A stretch of 64,000 nucleotides of DNA, from contig NZ_JANZXN010000020.1 of assembly GCF_025629245.1 (NCBI RefSeq), positions 54,376 through 118,375 of the forward strand, given 5' to 3'. A model generated the notes under the pieces. It had not been told where the DNA came from, did not search any database, and saw nothing but the letters and a program-made list of their open reading frames with translations. This DNA is from Natronobiforma cellulositropha (GTDB lineage Archaea; Halobacteriota; Halobacteria; Halobacteriales; Natrialbaceae). Made by a program: the position numbers and the translations under genes. Position 1 is the first letter of the stretch. Every line of letters begins with the position of its first letter. Shown here one piece after another: positions 26,650 to 36,950 of the stretch.

Positions 26650-27423
26650 ATGAGTACGTCGAACCAGGAGCGGACAGGTCAACGGATCAAGTCGCTCGAG
26701 CGCGGATTCGATATCGTCGAGTGCCTGCACGAGGAGGGGGCGCTCACGGTTTCAGAACTCGCGGAGGAACGGGATATCCCCACGAGTACGGCCCACATCT
26801 ACCTGAAGACGCTCGCCGACCTCGGCTACGTCGTCGGCGAGAGCGGCCGGTACGAACTCAGCTTCCGCTTTCTCGAGCACGGCGGCCACGTTCGCCAACG
26901 GTCCGAACTGTACCACCTCGCACGCTCGGAGGTCGATACACTCGCCGAGGTCACCAACGAGGTGTCCGCTCTCGGCGTGCCGGAGAACGGCAAACGCGTT
27001 CTGCTCTACAAAACGGAAGGCGCGGAGGCCGTCTACGACAACCCACCGATCGGCGAGTACACGCACATGCACTGGACCGCACTCGGCAAGGCGATTCTCT
27101 CCGAGTTCCCGCGAGAGGCAGTCACCGAAATCGTCGACCGCCACGGACTCCCCTCACGGACCCACCGGACGATCGACACCGAAGCGGCGCTGTTCGACGA
27201 ACTCGAGACGACCCGCGAGCGTGGCTACGCCCTCGAGGACGAAGAGCGCTGGGACGGCATCCGCTCGGTGGCCGTCCCGATTCTCGACGAGGAGTCGGTG
27301 ATCGGTGCCATCTCCGTCTCGGGACCGAAACACCGCTTCGAGCACGAGTGGGTCGAGTCGGAGCTTCTGGAACACCTCACCAGATCGAAGAACGTCATCA
27401 GCGTCCGGCTACGACACCAGTGA
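26650..27423 (+). CDS. IclR-family transcriptional regulator
   Basis: 257 residues from ATG 26650. N-terminal winged helix (RIKSLERGFDIVECLHEEGALTVSELAEERDIPTSTAHIYLKTLADLGYV) and C-terminal effector-binding domain (MHWTALGKAILSEFPREAV, RGYALEDEERWDGIRSVAVPI). IclR regulators respond to small acids or sugars; in Haloferax an IclR protein (XacR) activates the pentose oxidation genes, so a similar job here is plausible. It is divergent from GH4, and an SDR and UxuA follow in the same direction. Two palindromes lie in its upstream region (26309-26330 and 26572-26594). Whether it binds either is unknown. Confidence 0.9.
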   Translation: MSTSNQERTGQRIKSLERGFDIVECLHEEGALTVSELAEERDIPTSTAHIYLKTLADLGYVVGESGRYELSFRFLEHGGHVRQRSELYHLARSEVDTLAEVTNEVSALGVPENGKRVLLYKTEGAEAVYDNPPIGEYTHMHWTALGKAILSEFPREAVTEIVDRHGLPSRTHRTIDTEAALFDELETTRERGYALEDEERWDGIRSVAVPILDEESVIGAISVSGPKHRFEHEWVESELLEHLTRSKNVISVRLRHQ

Positions 27424-27506
27424 GGCGGCCGGTTCGAGCGGGTTCGCAACACGGAGACCACCGGCTTCGCAAGAGTTTTGCCCGGACCTCGAGAACCAGC
27501 GGGCGT

Positions 27507-28277
27507 ATGAGCCAGACCCCGAGTACGCAGGTTACGGTCGAGGGAAAACGCGCAGTCGTTATCGGCGGCACCAGCGGCATCGGCTGGGCCATCGCCCGCG
27601 CGTTCGCCGAAGACGGGGCCGACGTCGTCGCCACCAGCCGCGACCAGGAGCGCGTCGAGACGGCCGCCGCGAGGCTCGAGGAACTCGGCGCGAAGACACG
27701 GGCGGTCACCTGCGACGTGAGCGAGACCGACTCCGTCGAAACCCTCTGGACGGAGGCAGCGGACGCACTCGGCGGGGTCGACATCCTCGTCAACTCGGCC
27801 GGCTCTGTCGCCCGCGCCCCGGTCACCGAGATGACCGACGAGCAGTGGGCGCGGGACATCGACATCAACCTCACCGGCGTCTTCCGCGCCTGTCGCGTCT
27901 TCGGCCGCGAGATGGACGGCGGGAGCATCATCAACATCGCCTCGATGTCCGCCGATCAGGCGCGCGAGGCGCGCCCCGCCTACTGCGCGGCGAAAAGCGG
28001 CGTCAACGGGCTGACTCGAGCGGCCGCTGCGGACCTCGCACCCGAGGTTCGGGTCAACGCCATCTCGCCCGGCTTCGTCATCACGCCGCTGGCGGGCGAC
28101 GCCTTCGACGAAGGGACGGACGTTCGCACCGCCATCGACGAGCGGACGCCGATGGGCCGGGTCGCCGAACCCGAAGAGATCGCCGGTGCAGCGATCTACC
28201 TCGCGAGTGACGCCTCCTCGTTCACGACCGGCGAAGAGATCACCATCGACGGCGCCTACAGCGACAGCGCGATCTAG
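27507..28277 (+). CDS. SDR oxidoreductase, probable fructuronate reductase (mannonate dehydrogenase)
   Basis: 256 residues of a classical short-chain dehydrogenase: TGxxxGxG variant VIGGTSGIGWAIA near the N-terminus, NSAG, catalytic Ser in INIASMSADQ, YxxxK as YCAAKSG, and VNAISPGFV. It is followed 68 nt later by UxuA (28346), and UxaC (31205) is nearby; no UxuB-type long-chain dehydrogenase is present, so this SDR is the best candidate for reducing fructuronate to mannonate. A gluconate 5-dehydrogenase-like role is the alternative. Confidence 0.8.
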   Translation: MSQTPSTQVTVEGKRAVVIGGTSGIGWAIARAFAEDGADVVATSRDQERVETAAARLEELGAKTRAVTCDVSETDSVETLWTEAADALGGVDILVNSAGSVARAPVTEMTDEQWARDIDINLTGVFRACRVFGREMDGGSIINIASMSADQAREARPAYCAAKSGVNGLTRAAAADLAPEVRVNAISPGFVITPLAGDAFDEGTDVRTAIDERTPMGRVAEPEEIAGAAIYLASDASSFTTGEEITIDGAYSDSAI

Positions 28278-28345
28278 CGTCCAGAAAGGCGGCTGACTCC
28301 GCGGACAGTACGCTTATAACGGGCGCGCACGATTTCTCGCGATAC

Positions 28346-29377
28346 ATGACGGAGCAGTCGACCGAGACAGCGGCGCACACCGACGGGTTCGAAGACCTGC
28401 CGATGCGCGTCGGTCTCGGCCAGTTCATGCAGCCGACGAGGGAACGCCTGCGATTTATCGAACAGCTCGGCGTCGAGGACGTCATCCTCAACATGTACGA
28501 GACGCCGTTGCTCGCGGACAACGAGGTGCCACTCACCGGCGACGCCGAGTGGGACTTCCAGGAACTCGTCCAGTTACGCACGCGCGTCGAGGACGCCGGA
28601 CTCAGACTCGCCGCCATCGAGAACCTCCCTATCAGTTTCTACGACGACGTGATGCTCGGACGCGAGGGGCGCGACGAGCAACTCGAGTGTGTCAAAACCA
28701 CCATCAGGAACATCGGGCGGGCGGGCATTCCGGTGCTCGGCTATCACTGGTCGCCCAGTGGCGTCTGGCGGACGACCACCTCGAGACGCGTCCGGGGAGA
28801 CGCGATTTCGACCGGCTTCGACGCCTGGGAAGTCGAGAACGCCCCGCTGAGCCACGGCCGCGAGTACACCGACGAGGAACTCTGGGCGAACTACGAGTAC
28901 TTCCTCGAGGCGGTGTTACCGGTCGCCGAGGAGGCGGGCGTCACGCTCGCGCTCCACCCGAACGACCCACCGGTCGATCGGATCGGCGGCATGCCCTTCC
29001 TGTTCCGGGACTTCGAGAACTTCAAGCGGGCGATGGACCTCGTCGAGAGCGACAATCACGGTCTCGAGTTCTGTCTCGGCACCTGGTCCGAGATGGGCGA
29101 GGACCTCTTCGAGGTGATCGAGTACTTCGGCGAGCGCGACGAACTCGTCTACGTCCACTTCCGCGACGTCGAGGGGACGCTCCCGTCGTTCACCGAGACA
29201 TTCATCGACGAGGGAAACTACGACGAGTTCGAGATCGTTCGCGCACTCGACGACGCCGGCTTCTCCGGCGTCATGATCCCCGACCACGTCCCACGGCTCG
29301 AGGGCGACGGCGACTGGAAACACCGCGGACGCGCCTACACCGTCGGCTACCTGAAGGGCATGCTCCGCAGCCTGTAG
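28346..29377 (+). CDS. uxuA: D-mannonate dehydratase
   Basis: 343 residues of the TIM-barrel UxuA family: MRVGLGQFMQPTRERLRFIEQLGV, ENLPISFYDDVMLGREGRDEQ, TLALHPNDPP with the metal-binding His, GLEFCLGTWSEMG, and DWKHRGRAYTVGYLKGML at the end. It dehydrates mannonate to 2-keto-3-deoxygluconate, the exit of the glucuronate branch. CTTATAAC (about 28314-28321) lies 25-32 nt before the ATG, indicating a leaderless mRNA of its own. KDG would then enter the haloarchaeal Entner-Doudoroff pathway; no KDG kinase or aldolase is in this window. Confidence 0.92.
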   Translation: MTEQSTETAAHTDGFEDLPMRVGLGQFMQPTRERLRFIEQLGVEDVILNMYETPLLADNEVPLTGDAEWDFQELVQLRTRVEDAGLRLAAIENLPISFYDDVMLGREGRDEQLECVKTTIRNIGRAGIPVLGYHWSPSGVWRTTTSRRVRGDAISTGFDAWEVENAPLSHGREYTDEELWANYEYFLEAVLPVAEEAGVTLALHPNDPPVDRIGGMPFLFRDFENFKRAMDLVESDNHGLEFCLGTWSEMGEDLFEVIEYFGERDELVYVHFRDVEGTLPSFTETFIDEGNYDEFEIVRALDDAGFSGVMIPDHVPRLEGDGDWKHRGRAYTVGYLKGMLRSL

Positions 29378-29690
29378 CGGCGTGGTTCACCGAGAGAGAA
29401 CGGCGCTCACCATCTGAGAAATGAACGGCTGGAAGCGAGAACGAATTCGGTTCCGGCGACAGCTCGAGCACACCAGGCCCCGGAAACCGGTGGCTCTCGG
29501 TCGGTCGAGAGTTCCGGTGGCCGGCCAGCCCCCGCACCGTTCACTCTCACAGAACGGGTGTCGAGACCGGTCCACTCGTCGGCTCGAGACCGCTACGAGT
29601 CCACCGGGTCCGTGTGACACCGGTCTCGATCGAGGGACAATTCCTGGGAGAATCACAAGAATCGTATACCTGCACGTCCACGTCTCACCT
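29378..29690. other. Intergenic region without a supported gene
   Basis: 313 nt between uxuA and the aldehyde dehydrogenase. The only clear signal is GTATAC at about 29664-29669, the TATA element for the GTG start at 29691. The aldehyde dehydrogenase frame is open upstream to 29421, but that part is Arg-rich and does not look like protein. Confidence 0.5.
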
Positions 29691-31139
29691 GTGACCGAAC
29701 GTTACCAGAACTACGTCAACGGAGAGTGGACCGACGCGGAAACCGGCGACACGTTCGAGACGGCCGACCCGGCCGCACCCGGAGAGAGCGTCGCGACCTA
29801 CCAGCAGTCCGGCGTCGAGGACGCCGAGCGGGCCGTCGAGGCGGCCGCCGCCGCGGCCGACGAGTGGGCGACGACGCCCGCCCCCCAGCGCGGGGCGATC
29901 CTCCGCGGCGCAGCACAGAACCTCGAGTCGCGCAAGGAGGAACTCACGAACCACCTGACCCGCGAGGAGGGCAAGACCCACGCCGAGGCGGGCGGCGAGG
30001 TCCAGCGAACGATCGACATCTTCTACTACTACGCCGAGAAGACCCGCGACCTCGGCGGCGTCGTCAAATCCGCCAGCGGCGAGAACACGACGCTCTACAC
30101 CGTCAACCAGCCGGTAGGCGTCGCCGCGCTCATCACCCCCTGGAACTACCCGATCGCGATCCCGGCGTGGAAGATCGCCCCCGCGCTCGCCAGCGGCACC
30201 ACGCTCGTGCTCAACCCGGCGTCGGTCGCCCCCGGCGTCGCCCTCGAGATCTTCGCCGCGCTCGACGAGGCCGGACTCCCCGACGGCGTCGCGAACGTCG
30301 TCACCGGTCCCGGCAGCAGCGTCGGTGACGCCTTCGTCACCCACGACGAGGTCGACGCCGTCTCCTTCACCGGCTCCGGCCAGGTCGGCCACATGGTCTA
30401 CGACGCCGCGACCGACGGCGGCAAGCGCGTCCAGACCGAACTCGGCGGGAAGAACCCGACCGTCGTCGCCGCCTCTGCGGACGTCGAGGAGGCCGCCGAC
30501 ATCGTCGCCGCCGGTGCCTTCGGCGTCACCGGCCAGGCCTGTACCGCCTGCTCACGCGCCATCGTCCACACCGACCTCTACGAGGAGTTCGTCGACGCCG
30601 TCGTCGCCCGCGCCGAAGCGATCGAGGTCGGTCCCGGCGACGAGTACGACATGGGACCACAGGTCTCGGAGAGTGAACTCGAGGGCACCCTCGAGTACAT
30701 CGAGGTCGCCGAGCGCGAGGGCGCGACGCTCGCAACCGGCGGGAACCGACTCGAGGGCGAGCGCTACGGCGAGGGCTACTTCGTCGAGCCGACCGTCTTC
30801 TCCGATGTCGAAAACGACTTCCGCATCGCTCAGGAGGAAGTCTTCGGTCCCGTCCTCTCCGTCATCGAAGTCGAGGACTTCGACGAGGGACTCGCCGCAG
30901 CCAACGACATCGACTACGGACTCTCGGCCAGCGTCGTCACGAACGACCACGAGGAGGCCCAGCGCTTCCTCCACGAGTCGGAAGCTGGCGTCGTGAAGGT
31001 CAACGCGAAGACCACCGGTCTCGAACTCCACGTCCCGTTCGGCGGCTTCAAACAGTCCTCGAGCGAGACCTGGCGAGAGCAGGGTGACGCGGGACTCGAC
31101 TTCTACACCATCGAGAAGACCGTCTACGACGGCTACTGA
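29691..31139 (+). CDS. xacF: Aldehyde dehydrogenase, probable 2-oxoglutarate semialdehyde dehydrogenase (XacF-like)
   Basis: 482 residues from GTG 29691 (TERYQNYVNGEWTDAETGDTFE). ALDH superfamily features are PWNYPIAIPAWKIAPAL, FTGSGQVGHMV, catalytic Glu in TELGGKNP, nucleophile Cys in GQACTACSRAIV, and EEVFGPVLSVIEV. In haloarchaeal pentose oxidation this enzyme converts 2-oxoglutarate semialdehyde to 2-oxoglutarate with NAD(P)+. Other aldehyde substrates are possible. GTATAC 22-27 nt upstream supports a leaderless GTG start. It is convergent with uxaC, with a T-tract between. Confidence 0.87.
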   Translation: MTERYQNYVNGEWTDAETGDTFETADPAAPGESVATYQQSGVEDAERAVEAAAAAADEWATTPAPQRGAILRGAAQNLESRKEELTNHLTREEGKTHAEAGGEVQRTIDIFYYYAEKTRDLGGVVKSASGENTTLYTVNQPVGVAALITPWNYPIAIPAWKIAPALASGTTLVLNPASVAPGVALEIFAALDEAGLPDGVANVVTGPGSSVGDAFVTHDEVDAVSFTGSGQVGHMVYDAATDGGKRVQTELGGKNPTVVAASADVEEAADIVAAGAFGVTGQACTACSRAIVHTDLYEEFVDAVVARAEAIEVGPGDEYDMGPQVSESELEGTLEYIEVAEREGATLATGGNRLEGERYGEGYFVEPTVFSDVENDFRIAQEEVFGPVLSVIEVEDFDEGLAAANDIDYGLSASVVTNDHEEAQRFLHESEAGVVKVNAKTTGLELHVPFGGFKQSSSETWREQGDAGLDFYTIEKTVYDGY

Positions 31140-31181
31140 GCCACAGCCGGCTCTCCGCCGTCCGAGGACCGCACGCCCCCA

Positions 31182-31186
31182 TTTTT
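31182..31186 (+). terminator. T-tract between convergent genes
   Basis: A TTTTT run 43 nt past the aldehyde dehydrogenase stop and 19 nt before the convergent uxaC stop. T-tracts without strong hairpins are the common haloarchaeal termination signal. Weak evidence. Confidence 0.35.
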
Positions 31187-31204
31187 CGCGCGACCGTCGC
31201 CAGT

Positions 31205-32581
31205 TCAGAACCCGTAGAGTTCCACCGGCCGGTCGTAGGCGAGGTGTGAGACGAGCCGCTGTGCTTCGGCCATCGGTAGCTGGCCGCGGTCGACTCCCCG
31301 GCCGACGGCGTTGGCGAGCGAGCGCCGGAACAGTTCGAAGCGCGAGCCGTACGAGAGCAGTTTCCGCGAGTCGCTGACCATCCCGGCGTGGTTCCAGAGG
31401 GTGTCGACCGTCCCGACGTACTCGAACTGCGACTCCATCCCGTGGGGGCTGTCGTTGAACCACCAGGCCGGGCCGACGTGGACCGACGGGAAGACGCGAG
31501 CCATCGTCGCGACAGTCGGGTAGTAGGTCGGATCCAGGCAGTAGAGGACGGTCTCGAAATCGCCGTCGAAGCGGTTGAGGAAGTACCGCAGCGTGTCGAC
31601 GAACTCGACCGCCGGCGTCGAGATGTCGACCCCGGAGGCGGGCCCGAGCTGGTCGTAGACCGACTCGCGGTAGTTGCGAACCGCGCCGACGTGAAACTGG
31701 GTCGTCCAGCCCGTCTCGGCGTTCAACTCGCCCACGTACTCGAGGATGGACGCGCTCAGGTCGCTCGCCTCCGCGTCGTCAAGCCCGTCGCCAGCCGACG
31801 CAGACTCGAGCGCTCGCCGGTACAGCTTCCGGGCGCGGTCCGCCGAGACGGGCCGGGAGACCGGTTCGGTGATGCCGACGTCGGTCGCGACGCAGCCGTG
31901 GTCGGCGAAGTGGTCGTGGCTGGCGCGCAGCGCCTCGAAAAAGCCGTCGAGGTCGTCGGTCGCGACGCCGGTCGCCGTTTCGAGTTCCTCGACGAACGCG
32001 AACCAGTCGTCGGTGCCCACCGTCAGCGCCCGGTCGACACGCCAGGTCGGCAGCACGTCGACACCGTCGACCTCCTCGCGCGCTCTCGCGTGGTACTCGA
32101 GCGAGGCGGTCGGATCGTCCGTACTGCAGACGACCTCGACGCCCATCGCCGAGAGCAGCGCCTGCGGACGTGCCTCGGGCTGGGCGAGCTGGGCCTGCGT
32201 CTCCTCCCAGATCTCGTCTGCGGTCTCACTCGAGAGGCGTTGGTCGATGCCGAAGCGCCGTTTCAGATCGAGGTGAACCCACTCGTAGGTCGGATTGCCG
32301 ACGAAGCGGGGGAACACCTCGGCGAGGGCGTTCCACTTCTCGCGGTTCGGCGCGTCGCCGGTGATCAGCCGCTCCTCGATGCCCTGGCCGCGCATCAGGA
32401 CCCAGACGTAGTGGTCGGTCGAGCCTTCGATCTCCCAGATGTCGCTCCAGCCCTCGTTGTCGACGATCTCTTCGACGTCGGCGTGGCTGTGGGGGTCGAC
32501 GATGGGCACGTCGGCGATGGCGTCGTACAGCTCGCGAGCGGCGGGCGTCTCGAGGAGGTAGTCGTCGTCGAGGAATGCCAT
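31205..32581 (-). CDS. uxaC: Glucuronate/galacturonate isomerase
   Basis: 458 residues from ATG 32581: MAFLDDDYLLETPAARELYD, then the metal-site motif IVDPHSHADVEEI, EVVCSTDDPTASLEYH, GAVRNYRESVYDQLGP and AWWFNDSPHGMESQ, as in amidohydrolase-superfamily UxaC enzymes. It converts glucuronate to fructuronate (or galacturonate to tagaturonate), linking GH67/GH4 to the SDR and UxuA; galacturonate from pectin could enter here too. CTTTTAT on the minus strand at about 32611-32618 lies 30-37 nt upstream. Divergent from the dehydratase at 32709 with 127 nt between. Confidence 0.93.
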   Translation of the reverse strand: MAFLDDDYLLETPAARELYDAIADVPIVDPHSHADVEEIVDNEGWSDIWEIEGSTDHYVWVLMRGQGIEERLITGDAPNREKWNALAEVFPRFVGNPTYEWVHLDLKRRFGIDQRLSSETADEIWEETQAQLAQPEARPQALLSAMGVEVVCSTDDPTASLEYHARAREEVDGVDVLPTWRVDRALTVGTDDWFAFVEELETATGVATDDLDGFFEALRASHDHFADHGCVATDVGITEPVSRPVSADRARKLYRRALESASAGDGLDDAEASDLSASILEYVGELNAETGWTTQFHVGAVRNYRESVYDQLGPASGVDISTPAVEFVDTLRYFLNRFDGDFETVLYCLDPTYYPTVATMARVFPSVHVGPAWWFNDSPHGMESQFEYVGTVDTLWNHAGMVSDSRKLLSYGSRFELFRRSLANAVGRGVDRGQLPMAEAQRLVSHLAYDRPVELYGF

Positions 32582-32708
32582 GAACGGGCGAGAGCACGGC
32601 CGTCTGTGAGATAAAAGTATGGAATCGCTCGAGAGGCGCCGAAGGAGACACCGATGGGGAAACGGACATGCCAAACGTAAAATACTCCCGCGGGTAACGT
32701 GCGTGCGT

Positions 32709-33944
32709 ATGCCGAACTACCGGACACTGCACGACCCGAACGCGGAATACACGATGCGCGACCTCTCGGCCGAGTCGATGGACCTCACCGACGACCGTGG
32801 GCCGCGCAACGTCGAGATCACCGACGTCCAGACGACGATGGTCGACGGGAACTACCCGTGGATCCTCGTCCGCGTCTACACCGACGCGGGCATCGTCGGC
32901 GACGGCGAGTGTTACTGGGGCGGTGGCGACACCGCGATCATCGAGCGCATGGCGCCGTTTATCATCGGCGAGAACCCACTCGACATCGACCGCCTCTACG
33001 AGCACCTGATCCAGAAGATGTCCGGTGAAGGCTCTATCTCCGGGAAGACCATCTCTGCGATCTCCGGTATCGAAATCGCCCTCCACGACATCGCGGGCAA
33101 ACTGCTCGAGATTCCGGCCTACCAGCTGGTAGGTGGGAAGTACCGCGACGACGTGCGCATCTACTGTGACCTCCACACCGAAGACGAGGCCAACCCCGTC
33201 GCCTGCGCCGACGAAGGCGAGCGCGTCGTCGAAGAACTCGGCTACGACGCCATCAAGTTCGACCTGGACGTCCCCTCGGGCCACGAGAAAGACCGCGCGA
33301 ACCGCCACCTCCGCGGTCCCGAGATCGACCACAAAGTCGAGATCGTCAAGCAGGTCACCGAGCGCGTCGGCGACCGCGCGGACGTCGCCTTCGACTGCCA
33401 CTGGTCCTTTTCCGCAGGCTCGGCGAAGCGCCTGGCCCGCGAACTCGAGGAGTACGACGTCTGGTGGCTCGAGGACCCCGTCCCGCCGGAGAACCACGAC
33501 GTCCAGCGCGAGGTCACCCAGTCGACGGTGACGCCCATCGCGACCGGTGAGAACGTCTACCGGACCCACGGCCAGCGCCGCTTACTCGAGAACCAGGCGG
33601 TCGACATCATCGCCCCCGACCTCCCGCGCGTCGGCGGGATCCGCGAGACGGTCAAGATCGCCAACCTCGCGGACCTCTACTACGTCCCCGTCGCGATGCA
33701 CAACGTCGCCTCGCCCATCGGGACGATGGCCTCCGCACAGGCTGCCTGCGCCATCCCCAACTCGCTCGCCGTCGAGTACCACAGCTACCAGCTCGGCTGG
33801 TGGGAGGACCTGGTCGAAGAGGACGACCTCATCGTCGACGGCCGCATGAAGGTGCCCGAGAAGCCCGGTCTCGGCCTGACGCTCGACCTCGACGCCGTCG
33901 AGGAGCACATGTGCGAGGGTGAGGAAGTCTTCGACGAGGCCTAA
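32709..33944 (+). CDS. Enolase-superfamily sugar-acid dehydratase, paralogue 2 (probable xylonate dehydratase)
   Basis: 411 residues from ATG 32709. An N-terminal extension (YRTLHDPNAEYTMRDLSAES) precedes the MR-type capping and barrel domains. Metal ligands are in VAFDCHWSF, WWLEDPVPPENH and IATGENVY, with the catalytic His in VAMHNVASPIGTMAS. It is paralogous to 20890-22086. The N-terminal extension recalls haloarchaeal xylonate dehydratase (XacD), making this the better candidate for step two of xylose oxidation; this is recollection plus context, not an alignment. GTAAAATAC at about 32677-32685 gives leaderless spacing. Confidence 0.86.
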   Translation: MPNYRTLHDPNAEYTMRDLSAESMDLTDDRGPRNVEITDVQTTMVDGNYPWILVRVYTDAGIVGDGECYWGGGDTAIIERMAPFIIGENPLDIDRLYEHLIQKMSGEGSISGKTISAISGIEIALHDIAGKLLEIPAYQLVGGKYRDDVRIYCDLHTEDEANPVACADEGERVVEELGYDAIKFDLDVPSGHEKDRANRHLRGPEIDHKVEIVKQVTERVGDRADVAFDCHWSFSAGSAKRLARELEEYDVWWLEDPVPPENHDVQREVTQSTVTPIATGENVYRTHGQRRLLENQAVDIIAPDLPRVGGIRETVKIANLADLYYVPVAMHNVASPIGTMASAQAACAIPNSLAVEYHSYQLGWWEDLVEEDDLIVDGRMKVPEKPGLGLTLDLDAVEEHMCEGEEVFDEA

Positions 33945-34516
33945 GCCACGTCGGGCCAGCACCGACTCGAGTCGCTCTATTCTGTGGAAGCTACGCAACC
34001 AGACACAGTGGCGATACCGGAGATAACCCACGCCAGAGGACCTCCCACGCTCAGCGGCCACCCACGCCCGGCGGCAGCGTTCCGGCCGGTTGCCATCAGC
34101 GCCTCCGGACCACAGCTCGTCACCGTCGGCCGAAGCCACCGTCTCAGAGCTAACGAGGAGACCGAACGATTGACGCGACGAAGCCCAGTCGCTCTCCCGA
34201 TACATTTATAATAGTGAGCATATACAACGAATGTACGAGGTAGTATTCGGCAATCGACGAACAGGCAGCGGCCGTCGAGTGTCGGTCACACGCCTCGCGC
34301 ACCGTTCCCTCGAGCCACCGAGGCTCCAGTGAGACGTCAGCCACGACCCGGCCGGAACTCGTAACTCATGCACACCCTCCTGGCCGGGTTTCCTCGAACG
34401 TATCTAGCGACGGCTCGGCCAGGGTCGCCGAGGGCGACGGCTGCCGCGAAGACGGGCCAGCGTGAGCCACCGCGTCGGGGAGTACCGTCTCGAGTGAGCC
34501 GACAGCTACGCCGTCG
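33945..34516. other. Intergenic region with an orphan promoter
   Basis: 572 nt between the dehydratase and malic enzyme 3' ends. The clearest signal is CATTTATAATAG at about 34203-34214, a strong TATA box with a 33-codon frame starting 21-28 nt downstream (34231). The rest has no supported gene. Confidence 0.45.
34231..34332 (+). CDS. Possible 33-residue leaderless small protein (or small RNA)
   Basis: ATG 34231 follows CATTTATA by leaderless spacing and opens a frame MYEVVFGNRRTGSGRR to a TGA at 34330. The Arg-rich composition is unlike the acidic haloarchaeal proteome, so a non-coding RNA from this promoter is as likely as a peptide. Confidence 0.2.
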   Translation: MYEVVFGNRRTGSGRRVSVTRLAHRSLEPPRLQ

Positions 34517-36769
<2,253 letters not shown>

Positions 36770-36950
36770 ACTCGAGCTAGTGGCGTCGACCCTAGATAAC
36801 GTTCCGTATAAGGACATATAAGGTGTGGATTCGAGAGACGGTGGCGTGTCGGGTGTGACCAACGCGGTCATTCTCCGGGCGAGACTTCAATGATAAACCG
36901 ATCGGATTCCTGTAGATTTATTAGCTCTAGCATACCACAGTGGACAACGC

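Noticed and set aside
29421..29690. N-terminal extension of the aldehyde dehydrogenase
   Set aside because: The extra 90 codons are Arg/Pro-rich and unlike any ALDH N-terminus; GTG 29691 has a well-placed TATA element.
31388..34516. tRNA or rRNA genes
   Set aside because: No cloverleaf-like sequence with a conserved TTCGA-type arm or rRNA signature was seen here or elsewhere in the window.
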